NCBI GenBank assembly: GCA_018303805.1
Contig: JAGVXL010000001.1
Location: forward strand, 369,528 to 433,527
DNA length: 64,000 bases
Source of the DNA: Candidatus Pacearchaeota archaeon
GTDB taxonomy: Archaea; Nanobdellota; Nanobdellia; Pacearchaeales; DTIR01
Reading direction: 5' to 3'
The position numbers were made by a program, and so were the translations under genes. Shown here piece by piece: positions 28,419-36,546 of this stretch (position 1 is the stretch's first letter; each line of letters opens with the position of its first letter). The notes below the pieces were generated by a model that was not told the DNA's origin, did no database searches, and worked only from the letters and a program-made list of their open reading frames with translations.

Positions 28419-29120
28419 ATGATCAAAGGCAAAACCATCCTTGCAATAATTCCTGCTCGTGGCGGCAGTAAAGGGATTCCAAGAAAGAATATAATTCCCA
28501 TAAATGGAAAACCCCTCATTTACTATGCTATAAAAGAAGCAAAAAAATCTAAGTATGTAGACAGGCTTATTGTTTCAACAGAAGATGAAGAAATTGCGAG
28601 GGTTGCAAGAAATTATCAAGTAGAAGTTATCAGAAGACCAAAAAAGTATGCTAAAGATAATATTCCTATAAGACCTGATCTAATTCGTTATATAACCAAA
28701 AAACAATTGAAGGAGAAGTATGATATAACTGTAGTGATTATGGCTACATCAGTTTTCATAAAAGTGAGAGAAATAGATGCAGTTATAGAAAAACTTAGCA
28801 AGACAAAGGCAGACTGGGTGACTACTATTTGTGAAGCCGAAACGCATCCTTATAGAATGGGGAGGATTATTAATGATAAACTGGTTCCAGTAATAAAAGG
28901 GAATATATGGGCTCAAAGACAGAATCTTCCAGGGATATACCAGATGGTAGATTCTGTGTATGCTACTTGGGCAAAAATTTTAGATAAAAAGAATTGCCTT
29001 GATAGTAAGAATTGGAGAGGTGTAATAATAAATAAAGATGAAAGTATAGACATTCATGAACCAATTGATTTGATTATTGCTAAGGCTATTTTAAAATTTG
29101 TAAAAAATCGGGAGAAGTAA
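28419..29120 (+). CDS. neuA: CMP-nonulosonate (acylneuraminate) cytidylyltransferase
   Basis: A 233-residue enzyme with the diagnostic AIIPARGGSKGIPRKNI (about residues 9-25) that binds CTP, followed by INGKPLIYYAIKEAKKS and VSTEDEEIA. It activates a nonulosonic acid as the CMP-sugar. TTATTTAAA ends 21 nt before the ATG, giving it its own promoter. NeuB and a KdsC-like phosphatase lie downstream, so the substrate is a sialic-acid-like sugar. Exact sugar not determinable. Confidence 0.88.
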   Translation: MIKGKTILAIIPARGGSKGIPRKNIIPINGKPLIYYAIKEAKKSKYVDRLIVSTEDEEIARVARNYQVEVIRRPKKYAKDNIPIRPDLIRYITKKQLKEKYDITVVIMATSVFIKVREIDAVIEKLSKTKADWVTTICEAETHPYRMGRIINDKLVPVIKGNIWAQRQNLPGIYQMVDSVYATWAKILDKKNCLDSKNWRGVIINKDESIDIHEPIDLIIAKAILKFVKNREK

Positions 29121-29124
29121 AAAA

Positions 29125-30195
29125 ATGTCAGGTAGAGGATATTCTTATTTAACTGGGAAAGCAAGGAATTTAAAATATTTTTTTAATCAAGGACCTTTAC
29201 TCAAACATGTAGTAGACAGAATAAAATTTAATATTCTTCCGAAATATTTTATAGCACCAAATTTTCCAACACACATTGATATAGAATCTTCTTCTTTATG
29301 CCAATTAAAATGTCCTATGTGTAAACAAAGATTAATGGCAAAAGAAATAAAGGGGAACATGAATTTTGATTTATATAAGAAGATAATAGATGAATGTAGT
29401 AGAAGAAGAGTTTATTCTATAAAATTAAGCTGGAGAGGGGAACCTTTAATGAATCCTGGGATTTGGGATATGGTTAGATATGCGAAAGAGAAGAGAATAA
29501 AAGATGTTGCATTTTTGACAAATGGGGAGAGGTTAAAAATTAAAGACATACCAAAACTTGTGGAATCTGGTCTCAACTGGATAAGTTTTTCTATAGATGG
29601 GTTAGGAAAAACTTATGAAAAGATAAGATCCCCCTCTAAGTTTGAGGATATTGTTGAGAAATTGAAAGCTATAAAAGAGTATAAAGAAAGGAGGAATCTT
29701 AAAAATCCACTTGTTAGAATACAAACATTCTATTCTGCTATAAAGAATAATCCAAAAGAATATTTTGATTTTTTTAGTCCGATAGTTGACAGGATAAATG
29801 TTGGAGCTGACAGAATTGAAATAGGAAGCAAGGATTTCCCAAGAGACAGGGATTTTATTTGTCCAACAGCATGGCAGAGAATGATGATAGCTCATAACGG
29901 AATTGTTGCACAATGCCATGACGATTATTTATTAAAAAATCCCATGGGTAATGTAAACGAAAAATCTTTATATGAAATTTGGCATGATGAACCATTCGGA
30001 AAATTCAGAAAACTGCAAAAAACAAAACAACAGGATTTATCACTTACATGTAGAGAATGTCCTCATCGCGGCCTGATGAATGAAAAGGTTCTTAAGATTC
30101 ATGATAAGAAAGTTGTAATTGAGAAGTTTACTGGTCAAGATTTTGACATTAAAAAAATAAACGCTAAAAAATTGTTTAGAAGAGAAAGAAAGTAA
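29125..30195 (+). CDS. Radical SAM/SPASM domain protein
   Basis: A 356-residue protein. The radical SAM motif SSLCQLKCPMCKQ (about residues 55-67) has the CxxxCxxC cluster; LSWRGEPLMNPGIWDM replaces the usual GGEP. The C-terminal SPASM-like part has cysteines at about 254, 269 and 312-315 (CPTAWQRMMIAHNGIVAQC, LTCRECPHRG) for an auxiliary cluster. Similar proteins in glycan clusters modify sugars or peptides. Four bases separate it from neuA, so it may act on the nonulosonate. Confidence 0.8.
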   Translation: MSGRGYSYLTGKARNLKYFFNQGPLLKHVVDRIKFNILPKYFIAPNFPTHIDIESSSLCQLKCPMCKQRLMAKEIKGNMNFDLYKKIIDECSRRRVYSIKLSWRGEPLMNPGIWDMVRYAKEKRIKDVAFLTNGERLKIKDIPKLVESGLNWISFSIDGLGKTYEKIRSPSKFEDIVEKLKAIKEYKERRNLKNPLVRIQTFYSAIKNNPKEYFDFFSPIVDRINVGADRIEIGSKDFPRDRDFICPTAWQRMMIAHNGIVAQCHDDYLLKNPMGNVNEKSLYEIWHDEPFGKFRKLQKTKQQDLSLTCRECPHRGLMNEKVLKIHDKKVVIEKFTGQDFDIKKINAKKLFRRERK

Positions 30196-30206
30196 AAATA
30201 AAAAAA

Positions 30207-30776
30207 ATGGTAAAAAAGTATGAAAAGATTAAATATATTATAAAAAAAATTAAGGTAATATTTATAGATATAGACGGTGTTTTAAGTGATGGAGTTATGA
30301 TTTATAGTGAAGCGGGCTATGAAATGAAAAATTTTCATGTGAGGGATGGCGTAGGTATAAGACTAGCTCAAGAAGCTGGTTTGAGAATTGTTTTTATCAC
30401 TGCCGAACAACTCCAATTAATAAAAAATAGAGCCAAAAAATTGAATGTAAAGGATTTGTATATGGGTGTGAAAAATAAGGTTAGATTCATTAAAGAATTT
30501 GTTGATAAAAATTCTTTAGTTATGGAAGAAATAGCATTTATTGGTGATGATATAAATGACATTCCTGCCTTAGAAACTGTTGGATTGCCTATTGCTGTTG
30601 GAGATTCTGTTAATGAAGCAAAAGAGATTGTAAATAAAAGAAATGGAATAATAACAGAAAATCTTGGTGGAAAGGGGGCGGTTAGAGAGGCGGTTGAAAT
30701 AATTCTAAAGGCTAAGGGGATATGGGAAAAAGTTCTTGAAGAGGACATCAATGCCCATAAATCTGCGGGTTTCTGA
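30207..30776 (+). CDS. KdsC-like HAD phosphatase (nonulosonate phosphatase)
   Basis: A 189-residue C0-type HAD phosphatase. Motif I is FIDIDGVLSDG (about residues 18-28, nucleophile Asp), RDGVGIRLAQEAGL follows, ITAE near 68 is motif II, and IGDDINDIPAL near 112 is motif IV. KdsC removes the phosphate from 8-phospho-KDO; homologues near NeuA/NeuB dephosphorylate nonulosonate 9-phosphates. Its position between them supports the latter (inference). Confidence 0.85.
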   Translation: MVKKYEKIKYIIKKIKVIFIDIDGVLSDGVMIYSEAGYEMKNFHVRDGVGIRLAQEAGLRIVFITAEQLQLIKNRAKKLNVKDLYMGVKNKVRFIKEFVDKNSLVMEEIAFIGDDINDIPALETVGLPIAVGDSVNEAKEIVNKRNGIITENLGGKGAVREAVEIILKAKGIWEKVLEEDINAHKSAGF

Positions 30777-30830
30777 ATATCTGTAAGGTAGATACATAAG
30801 CCTTATAAATTATTGAATTCTCCTTAAAAA

Positions 30831-31862
30831 ATGAAGATAAGGATAGGTAATAAATTTGTAGGAGAAAATGAACCCTGCTATATCATAGCCGAGGTAGCGA
30901 GGACTTATGAAAATAATATCAAAAAAGCCGAAAGAATGATTAAAATAGCAGCTGAATGCGAAGTTGATGCTATAAAGATACAATCTATCAAAGCAGAAGA
31001 TTTACTGGTGTATAATAAAAATACTGCAGACTACTACAAAAAAGTAGAAAGATTAGAAAGAAGTTTTGAAGAGCATAAGCAGCTTGCGGATACAGCTAAA
31101 AAGCATGGAGTAGAGTTTGTATCAACTCCAGAGAGCATTGAAATGGTTGATCTTTTAGAAAAAGTGGGAGTTAATGCATATAAAGTGGCTTCCTTAGATT
31201 GTGTTTATTATGATTTATTAAAGCATATTGCTTCAAAGAAGAAACCAATTTTATTATCAACCGGGATGGCTGATTTTAACGAAATAGAGGAAGCAATTAA
31301 GATTATTAAATATGCTGGGAATAATGATGTAATTCCGTTGCATTGCGTTTCTTTATATCCTACAAAACTGGAGAACCTAAATTTAAGTAATATCACCTTA
31401 TTAAAGGAAAAATTTGGTTTAATAACTGGTTTTTCAGACCATAGTAAAGGCTACCTTGCATCTTTATGTGCTGTTGCTCTTGGTGCAAAAGTTATTGAAA
31501 AGCATTTTAAAATAGATGAAGGAAAAAATAGTGAATGGGATATTGATTATGATGTTGCAATTAACCCAAAGGAATTAAAAGAGATGGTAAATGGGATAAG
31601 AAAAATTGAAAAAATCATTGGATATAAGCAAGAAAAGGTAGGTGAAGAGGAAAAAGAAAGACAAATTTTAAGGAGAAGGAAGATTGTCGCTATAAAAAAT
31701 TTAAAGAAAGGTACAACTATAACAAAAGAACTCGTTACATGTAAGCAGAATTTAGAAACAAAGGGCATAGATTCCAGCAGGCTAGATAAAATTATAGGTA
31801 AAAAATTAAATAAAGATAAAAAGAAGGATGATGTTATTGAACTTCAGGATATAGAAATCTAA
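30831..31862 (+). CDS. neuB: N-acetylneuraminate/nonulosonate synthase
   Basis: A 343-residue enzyme of normal length. The TIM-barrel domain (about 1-280) includes CYIIAEVA, VDAIKIQS, PLHCVSLYPT near 165, GFSDHSKGYLASLCAVALGA near 200 and KVIEKHFKID; the C-terminal SAF/antifreeze-like domain is about 285-343 (RRKIVAIKNLKKGTTIT). It condenses phosphoenolpyruvate with an N-acetyl-hexosamine (or its 6-phosphate). Odd point: the usual AEIGxNHxG loop reads AEVARTYENN, so a residue pair normally conserved near the substrate is changed. Own leaderless promoter (TTATAAA, 21 nt spacing). Confidence 0.85.
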   Translation: MKIRIGNKFVGENEPCYIIAEVARTYENNIKKAERMIKIAAECEVDAIKIQSIKAEDLLVYNKNTADYYKKVERLERSFEEHKQLADTAKKHGVEFVSTPESIEMVDLLEKVGVNAYKVASLDCVYYDLLKHIASKKKPILLSTGMADFNEIEEAIKIIKYAGNNDVIPLHCVSLYPTKLENLNLSNITLLKEKFGLITGFSDHSKGYLASLCAVALGAKVIEKHFKIDEGKNSEWDIDYDVAINPKELKEMVNGIRKIEKIIGYKQEKVGEEEKERQILRRRKIVAIKNLKKGTTITKELVTCKQNLETKGIDSSRLDKIIGKKLNKDKKKDDVIELQDIEI

Positions 31863-31864
31863 AA

Positions 31865-32812
31865 ATGAAGAAAGTGAAAGTACTTGTTACTGGTGGTGGA
31901 GGAGAAGGCGCGATAGGGCTAATACGCATTTTAAAAGAGCTCGGAGCAGAAGTTTTCTCTTGTGATATTACTGAATTTGCAAGTGGATTATACTTAGCTG
32001 ATAAATGGTTTATAGTGCCGAAGGCAAAAGAAAAGCAAGTTTTTGTAAAAGAAATTGAAAGAATAGTTAAAGAAAATAAAATAAATGTTATATTATGCAT
32101 GGTTCATGATGAGCTGTCTATTTTTGCTTCTTTAAAAGAGGAGTTCAAAAAAAGATTGAATTGTGATATTATAACTTCTCCTACAAGAACCATTGAGGTT
32201 TGCAACGACAAAGTAAAAACGATTAATGCTTTAAAACTAATAGTTCCTTGCCCTGAAATATATGAGGATAAGATAAATTATCCATGTTTTATCAAACTGA
32301 GGAGTTCAAGTGGTACCAAAAATGCTTTTATTGTAAACGATGTAGATGAGTTAAATGTTGTTCTTATGTCATTAAAGAAAAAAAATATTGGGAGAGATGA
32401 TTTGATTATACAAGAATACTTGCCTGGAAAGGAATATACTGTAGATGTTTTGTGTGATTTTAATGGAAATCTTATTGTTGCTGTTCCTAGACAAAGAATA
32501 TTGGTAAAGGGAGGCATATGTGTTATAGGCAAAACAGAAAAGAACAAGGGGATTATAGATTACGTAAAAAAGATAACCGAAGAATTAAGCTTTTTTGGAC
32601 CAATAAATATACAATTTAAGGAAGATTCTGATGGAATGCCAAAACTTCTTGAAATAAACCCAAGGTTTTCTGGTGGATTGATGATAACTTTGCTGAGCGG
32701 AGTTAATACCTTAGAGTTTTTGCTTAAATTGCTATATAACGAAAAACTTGATAAAAGCGAACTTGAATGGGAGGAAAAGACAGTTTTTAGACATCTTACC
32801 GAGGTAGTTTAA
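31865..32812 (+). CDS. ATP-grasp ligase (carbamoyl-phosphate synthase-like)
   Basis: A 315-residue ATP-grasp protein. The pre-ATP domain begins KVLVTGGGGEGAIGLIRIL; CFIKLRSSSGTKNAFIV near residue 140 is the ATP lysine region; QEYLPGKEYTVDV near 180 and LLEINPRFSGGLMI near 262 provide the Mg-binding Glu/Asn. Such enzymes join a carboxylate to an amine or thiol through an acyl phosphate. Two bases after neuB, so it may attach an amino acid or modify the nonulosonate. Substrate unknown. Confidence 0.8.
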   Translation: MKKVKVLVTGGGGEGAIGLIRILKELGAEVFSCDITEFASGLYLADKWFIVPKAKEKQVFVKEIERIVKENKINVILCMVHDELSIFASLKEEFKKRLNCDIITSPTRTIEVCNDKVKTINALKLIVPCPEIYEDKINYPCFIKLRSSSGTKNAFIVNDVDELNVVLMSLKKKNIGRDDLIIQEYLPGKEYTVDVLCDFNGNLIVAVPRQRILVKGGICVIGKTEKNKGIIDYVKKITEELSFFGPINIQFKEDSDGMPKLLEINPRFSGGLMITLLSGVNTLEFLLKLLYNEKLDKSELEWEEKTVFRHLTEVV

Positions 32813-32815
32813 AAA

Positions 32816-33355
32816 ATGAAGGATGCTGTTATTGTGCTCTCCCACAAAATTGACAAAAGGGGTAGATTAAGCGAGGAATATAAAAAACGTTTAGACAAGG
32901 GGATTGAATTAGTTGTAAGAAAAAAAGCAGAATATATCATATTGTGTGGCGAAAAAGCCGATAAAGATGTAAAAAAATATGTTATTGATAAAGGTATTCA
33001 AGCTGATAAAATTCTTTTCCAAACAACATCAAAAGATACAATAGGTGAAGCCTTTTTCACTAAGAAACAAATTTTAATTCAGAAAAATTTAAGGAATATT
33101 ATAGTAGTATCAAGTGGTTATCATATTCGTTATAGGGCCGGATTAATTTTTGATTTCATCTTAGGTAAAAATTTTAATATTGAGTATGTAGGTGTTAGAT
33201 CCAGTAAATTAAATAATGTTAAAGTTATAGAAGATCAGATGAATAGCTTAGTAGCATTTCTTAAAAGTTGGGGGGATATTTCTGCCGGAGATGATGAAGA
33301 AATAGAAAAAACAATTTTAAAGAATCATGATTTATATAAAAATCAAGATTTATGA
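32816..33355 (+). CDS. DUF218/YdcF-like protein
   Basis: A 179-residue protein with the DUF218 layout: DAVIVLSHKIDKRGRLSEEY at the start, YIILCGEKADKDVK near 40, the TTSKDTIGEAFF motif near 70 and VVSSGYHIRYRAGLI near 100. E. coli homologues are SanA/YdcF/ElyC, linked to envelope polysaccharide; the biochemical role is unclear. No signal peptide or membrane helix is seen here, so it is probably cytosolic. Part of the + strand operon. Confidence 0.72.
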   Translation: MKDAVIVLSHKIDKRGRLSEEYKKRLDKGIELVVRKKAEYIILCGEKADKDVKKYVIDKGIQADKILFQTTSKDTIGEAFFTKKQILIQKNLRNIIVVSSGYHIRYRAGLIFDFILGKNFNIEYVGVRSSKLNNVKVIEDQMNSLVAFLKSWGDISAGDDEEIEKTILKNHDLYKNQDL

Positions 33356-33400
33356 TTTTTGGGTTCATAAGCTTTTTAAATTTAATCAGGAGTGATTCTT

Positions 33401-34048
33401 ATGGGTAAAATGAATGTACTAGCAATCGGAGCACACTTTGATGATATAGAATGTGGTTGTGGTGGAACTATAGCAAAGCATATTCTTGCAGGAGATGATG
33501 TTACAATGCTAGTTGTAAGTGATAGTGCTTATTTTGATAGAATCTTAAAACATGGTAGAACCAAGGAGCAGGCCTTGCGTGAAGGAAATGAGGGAGCCAA
33601 AATTCTTGGTGTCAAGAATCTCAAATGTTTAGAGTATAAGGGCAGAGTATTTGAGGTTTCTCTTAAATTAGTAGAAGACTTAGAGGCCATAATCAGGGAG
33701 CTTAAAATAGATACTGTTTATACACATTGGATTCATGATGTCCACCAGGATCATTCAACAATCAGTAGAGCAACATTAACTGCTGCAAGATATGTTCCTA
33801 GATTATTAATGTATCAAAGTAATTGGTATATCCCAGCAAAGATCTTTAATGGAAATTTTTATGTAGATATAAGTGATGTAATAAATAAAAAAATCGAGGC
33901 AATAAAAGCCCACCTATCAGAATATAAGAGGAAGGGTGAAGAGAAATGGATAGATTTTATTATTACACAAAATCATGCCGAAGGAGTAAAGCTTGGCAAA
34001 CAATATGCCGAAGTATTTGAGATCGTTAGATACTTAAAAGAAAATTAA
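33401..34048 (+). CDS. PIG-L/LmbE family deacetylase
   Basis: A 215-residue protein. Start chosen at ATG 33401: AGGAGTGA lies 8-15 nt upstream and TTTTTAAA ends 20 nt upstream; a GTG at 33392 is less likely. The zinc motifs are AIGAHFDDIECGCGGT (HxDD, about 8-23) and WIHDVHQDHSTISRATL (HxxH, about 115-131). The family removes N-acetyl groups from GlcNAc-lipids or sugar derivatives. It could deacetylate an amino sugar in this pathway, with the ATP-grasp enzyme adding a new acyl group (inference). Confidence 0.87.
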   Translation: MGKMNVLAIGAHFDDIECGCGGTIAKHILAGDDVTMLVVSDSAYFDRILKHGRTKEQALREGNEGAKILGVKNLKCLEYKGRVFEVSLKLVEDLEAIIRELKIDTVYTHWIHDVHQDHSTISRATLTAARYVPRLLMYQSNWYIPAKIFNGNFYVDISDVINKKIEAIKAHLSEYKRKGEEKWIDFIITQNHAEGVKLGKQYAEVFEIVRYLKEN

Positions 34049-34071
34049 TTCTTTTTTCCACCTTAATTAAG

Positions 34072-35538
34072 ATGAAAATTTTATTAATAAACCCGCCAAT
34101 AAGAACAACCGACCCGCCAATAGATTTTCCTTCTGGTTTAGGTTATATTGCTGCAATGCTCCTAAGGGAAGATTATGATGTAAAGGTTTTGGATATAAAT
34201 GGTCATCGATACGATAGAGAGACAGTTTTAAAATTTTTGAATAAATATCTTATTGAAGAGAAGATTGATAGTATTGGGATAGGCTGTTTGATCACCTGCT
34301 ATAACTATGTTAAATGGTTGATAAAAAAGATAAGAGAGATAAAACCTGAAACAAAGATTATAGTTGGCGGTGGCCTCGGTAGTTCTATACCTAAGATAGT
34401 GATAGAAAAACTCGGAGCAGATATTGCAGTTATAGGTGAAGGAGAACATACTATAATAAACTTAATAAAAAATTTTGAAAGCGGGGGTAGTTTAAATAAA
34501 GAACTCAAGAAGTTAGATGGAATATGTTTTGAAAATAAAGGGAAGGTAGTAATAAAAAAACCAATAAGTTTCATCAAAAATCTTGATGAGCTTCCGTTTC
34601 CTGCATGGCACCTTTTCCCAATGCATATTTATCTTAAAAATTTGTGGGGGGAAATGAAGAATATGGGAATTAATTCTAATAGCAGCATAAATATAGTTTG
34701 CGGCAGGGGCTGCCCGTATAATTGCACTTATTGTTATGACCCTCTGGGCCATTTTAGGAGAATACGCTCTGTAGATAATGTCTTAAAAGAAATGAAAACT
34801 CTAAAAGATGAATACAACATTGATTTCGTATTCTTTGGCGACCCTATATTCATGACCAGTAAACAGTGGGTAAATGAACTTTGCGATAAGATGATAAAAC
34901 AAAAAATGGGGATTATATGGGCTTCTGCAGGAAGAGTAAATTTAGTTGATGAAGAATTGGTTAAAAAAATGAAAAGAGCCGGATGTATTGCAATAAATTT
35001 TGGTATAGAATCGGGCAGCCAAAGAATATTGAACATGATAAAGAAGGGTGTAACGGTTGAACAAGCTTCTCAGGCAATTAAATTAACAAGAAAAATTGGC
35101 ATGCCTGATTGGATGAGCTTTATGATAGGCTTCCCAGAAGAAACAAAGGAGGACATAGAAGAAACAATAAAATTTTGTATAGATAATGATATCCATCTTG
35201 TAAGCATATTTTTTGTAACTCCTTACCCTGGCACTGCCTTATATGAACAGGTAAAAAGCAAGGGTCTGATAAAAAATGAGGAAGAATATATCAGCCAATT
35301 AGGAGATGCAACAGAACTGACAATAAATCTTACAAAATGGAACGATGATGAACTCAAAGCATTAAGAGAGTACATTATTCATAAGGTAAGGAAAGCTTAT
35401 TTCAAAAAACACAAAGATGAATATTTTTCATGGCTAATCAAAAAACAGAGATGGTATTTGAATTATATCAAAGTGCATGGTTTGCATGCTTTCCTAGATG
35501 AAGCAAGGAAAAAAGTTACAAGCATCATTCTGACATAA
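34072..35538 (+). CDS. B12-binding domain radical SAM protein
   Basis: A 488-residue fifth member of the family in this window. Features: MKILLINPPIRTTDPP, an IVGGGLGSSIPKIV segment where others have GGxH, GEGEHTIINL, then RGCPYNCTYCYDPLGHF near residue 216 as the radical SAM cluster and NFGIESGSQRILNMIKKG near 310. It closes the + strand block, convergent with the epimerase. Function unknown. Confidence 0.85.
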   Translation: MKILLINPPIRTTDPPIDFPSGLGYIAAMLLREDYDVKVLDINGHRYDRETVLKFLNKYLIEEKIDSIGIGCLITCYNYVKWLIKKIREIKPETKIIVGGGLGSSIPKIVIEKLGADIAVIGEGEHTIINLIKNFESGGSLNKELKKLDGICFENKGKVVIKKPISFIKNLDELPFPAWHLFPMHIYLKNLWGEMKNMGINSNSSINIVCGRGCPYNCTYCYDPLGHFRRIRSVDNVLKEMKTLKDEYNIDFVFFGDPIFMTSKQWVNELCDKMIKQKMGIIWASAGRVNLVDEELVKKMKRAGCIAINFGIESGSQRILNMIKKGVTVEQASQAIKLTRKIGMPDWMSFMIGFPEETKEDIEETIKFCIDNDIHLVSIFFVTPYPGTALYEQVKSKGLIKNEEEYISQLGDATELTINLTKWNDDELKALREYIIHKVRKAYFKKHKDEYFSWLIKKQRWYLNYIKVHGLHAFLDEARKKVTSIILT

Positions 35539-35556
35539 GTTTTAATTAATCTTTAT

Positions 35557-36498
35557 TCATGTTTTATACCATTCAATTGTTCTTTTTAGACCTTCTTCCA
35601 AACTCACTTCTGGCTGCCAGCCAAGCATTTTTTTTGCCTTGGTTATATCTGGGCATCTCCTTTGAGGATCATCTGGGGGTAAAGGACAAAAAACTAAATT
35701 TGAAGAAGAATGGGTTAGTTTTTTTATGATTTTTGCAATTTCTAAGACAGTCTTCTCAAGAGGATTCCCTAAATTTATCACTTCGCCTGCAAGATTCTTT
35801 GAAAACATGAGATACATCAAACCTTTAACTAAATCTGAGACATAGCATAAGCTTCTTGTCTGCTTTCCAGAGCCGTAAATTGTTATCGGTTTTCCTTCTA
35901 ATGCCTGATTAATGAAATTGGGTATGACCCTGCCATCATCTTTTTTATTTCTCTCCCCATATGTATTAAATATCCTTGCTATCCTTATGTCCGTGCTATA
36001 CATCTTAACATGTGCTATACCTAATGCCTCACCAAATCTTTTGCCTTCATCATAGCAACTTCTAGCTCCGATAGGATTTACATTTCCCCAGTAAGTTTCT
36101 GGCTGGGGGCTTATTGCAGGGCTCCCATAAACTTCTGAAGTTGAGGTAAACAGGAATCTTGCATTATTCTTCCTTGCAAGTTCAAGTAGGTTCAATGTTC
36201 CAGCAGAATTAACAAGTAAGGTTTTTATTGGGTCTCTCTGTTCATCTGGTACAGAAGCTGGACTTGCTAAATGAAAAACATAATCCAGCTTGCCAAAATC
36301 TTTTTTTATGGGCTCAATTACATCATGCAAAAGAAATTCAAAATTTTTATCCTTCTTCAAATGTGTGATATTCTCTTTAGTGCCTGTATACAGATTATCT
36401 ACGCATATAACCCGATAATTCTGTTTGAGCAGTTCTTCACATAACCAGGAGCCTATAAATCCCGCTCCGCCAGTAACTAAAACCTTCTTATTTTGCAT
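35557..36498 (-). CDS. NAD-dependent epimerase/dehydratase, UDP-glucuronate decarboxylase-like
   Basis: A 313-residue extended SDR. KVLVTGGAGFIGSWLCEEL starts the NAD domain; TSTSEVYGSP near residue 118 and YDEGKRFGEAL near 148 give the catalytic Ser/Tyr/Lys set. The Y-D-E-G-K-R wording and LHDVIEPIKKDFG near 58 are characteristic of UDP-xylose synthases (UXS), which decarboxylate UDP-glucuronate. With the dehydrogenases in this window such a substrate would be available. Own TTTTAAATA promoter upstream. Confidence 0.83.
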   Translation of the reverse strand: MQNKKVLVTGGAGFIGSWLCEELLKQNYRVICVDNLYTGTKENITHLKKDKNFEFLLHDVIEPIKKDFGKLDYVFHLASPASVPDEQRDPIKTLLVNSAGTLNLLELARKNNARFLFTSTSEVYGSPAISPQPETYWGNVNPIGARSCYDEGKRFGEALGIAHVKMYSTDIRIARIFNTYGERNKKDDGRVIPNFINQALEGKPITIYGSGKQTRSLCYVSDLVKGLMYLMFSKNLAGEVINLGNPLEKTVLEIAKIIKKLTHSSSNLVFCPLPPDDPQRRCPDITKAKKMLGWQPEVSLEEGLKRTIEWYKT

Positions 36499-36546
36499 TT
36501 TACCCCTAATTATATTTGATTTGGTATTTAAAACTTTTGAAGTTTT

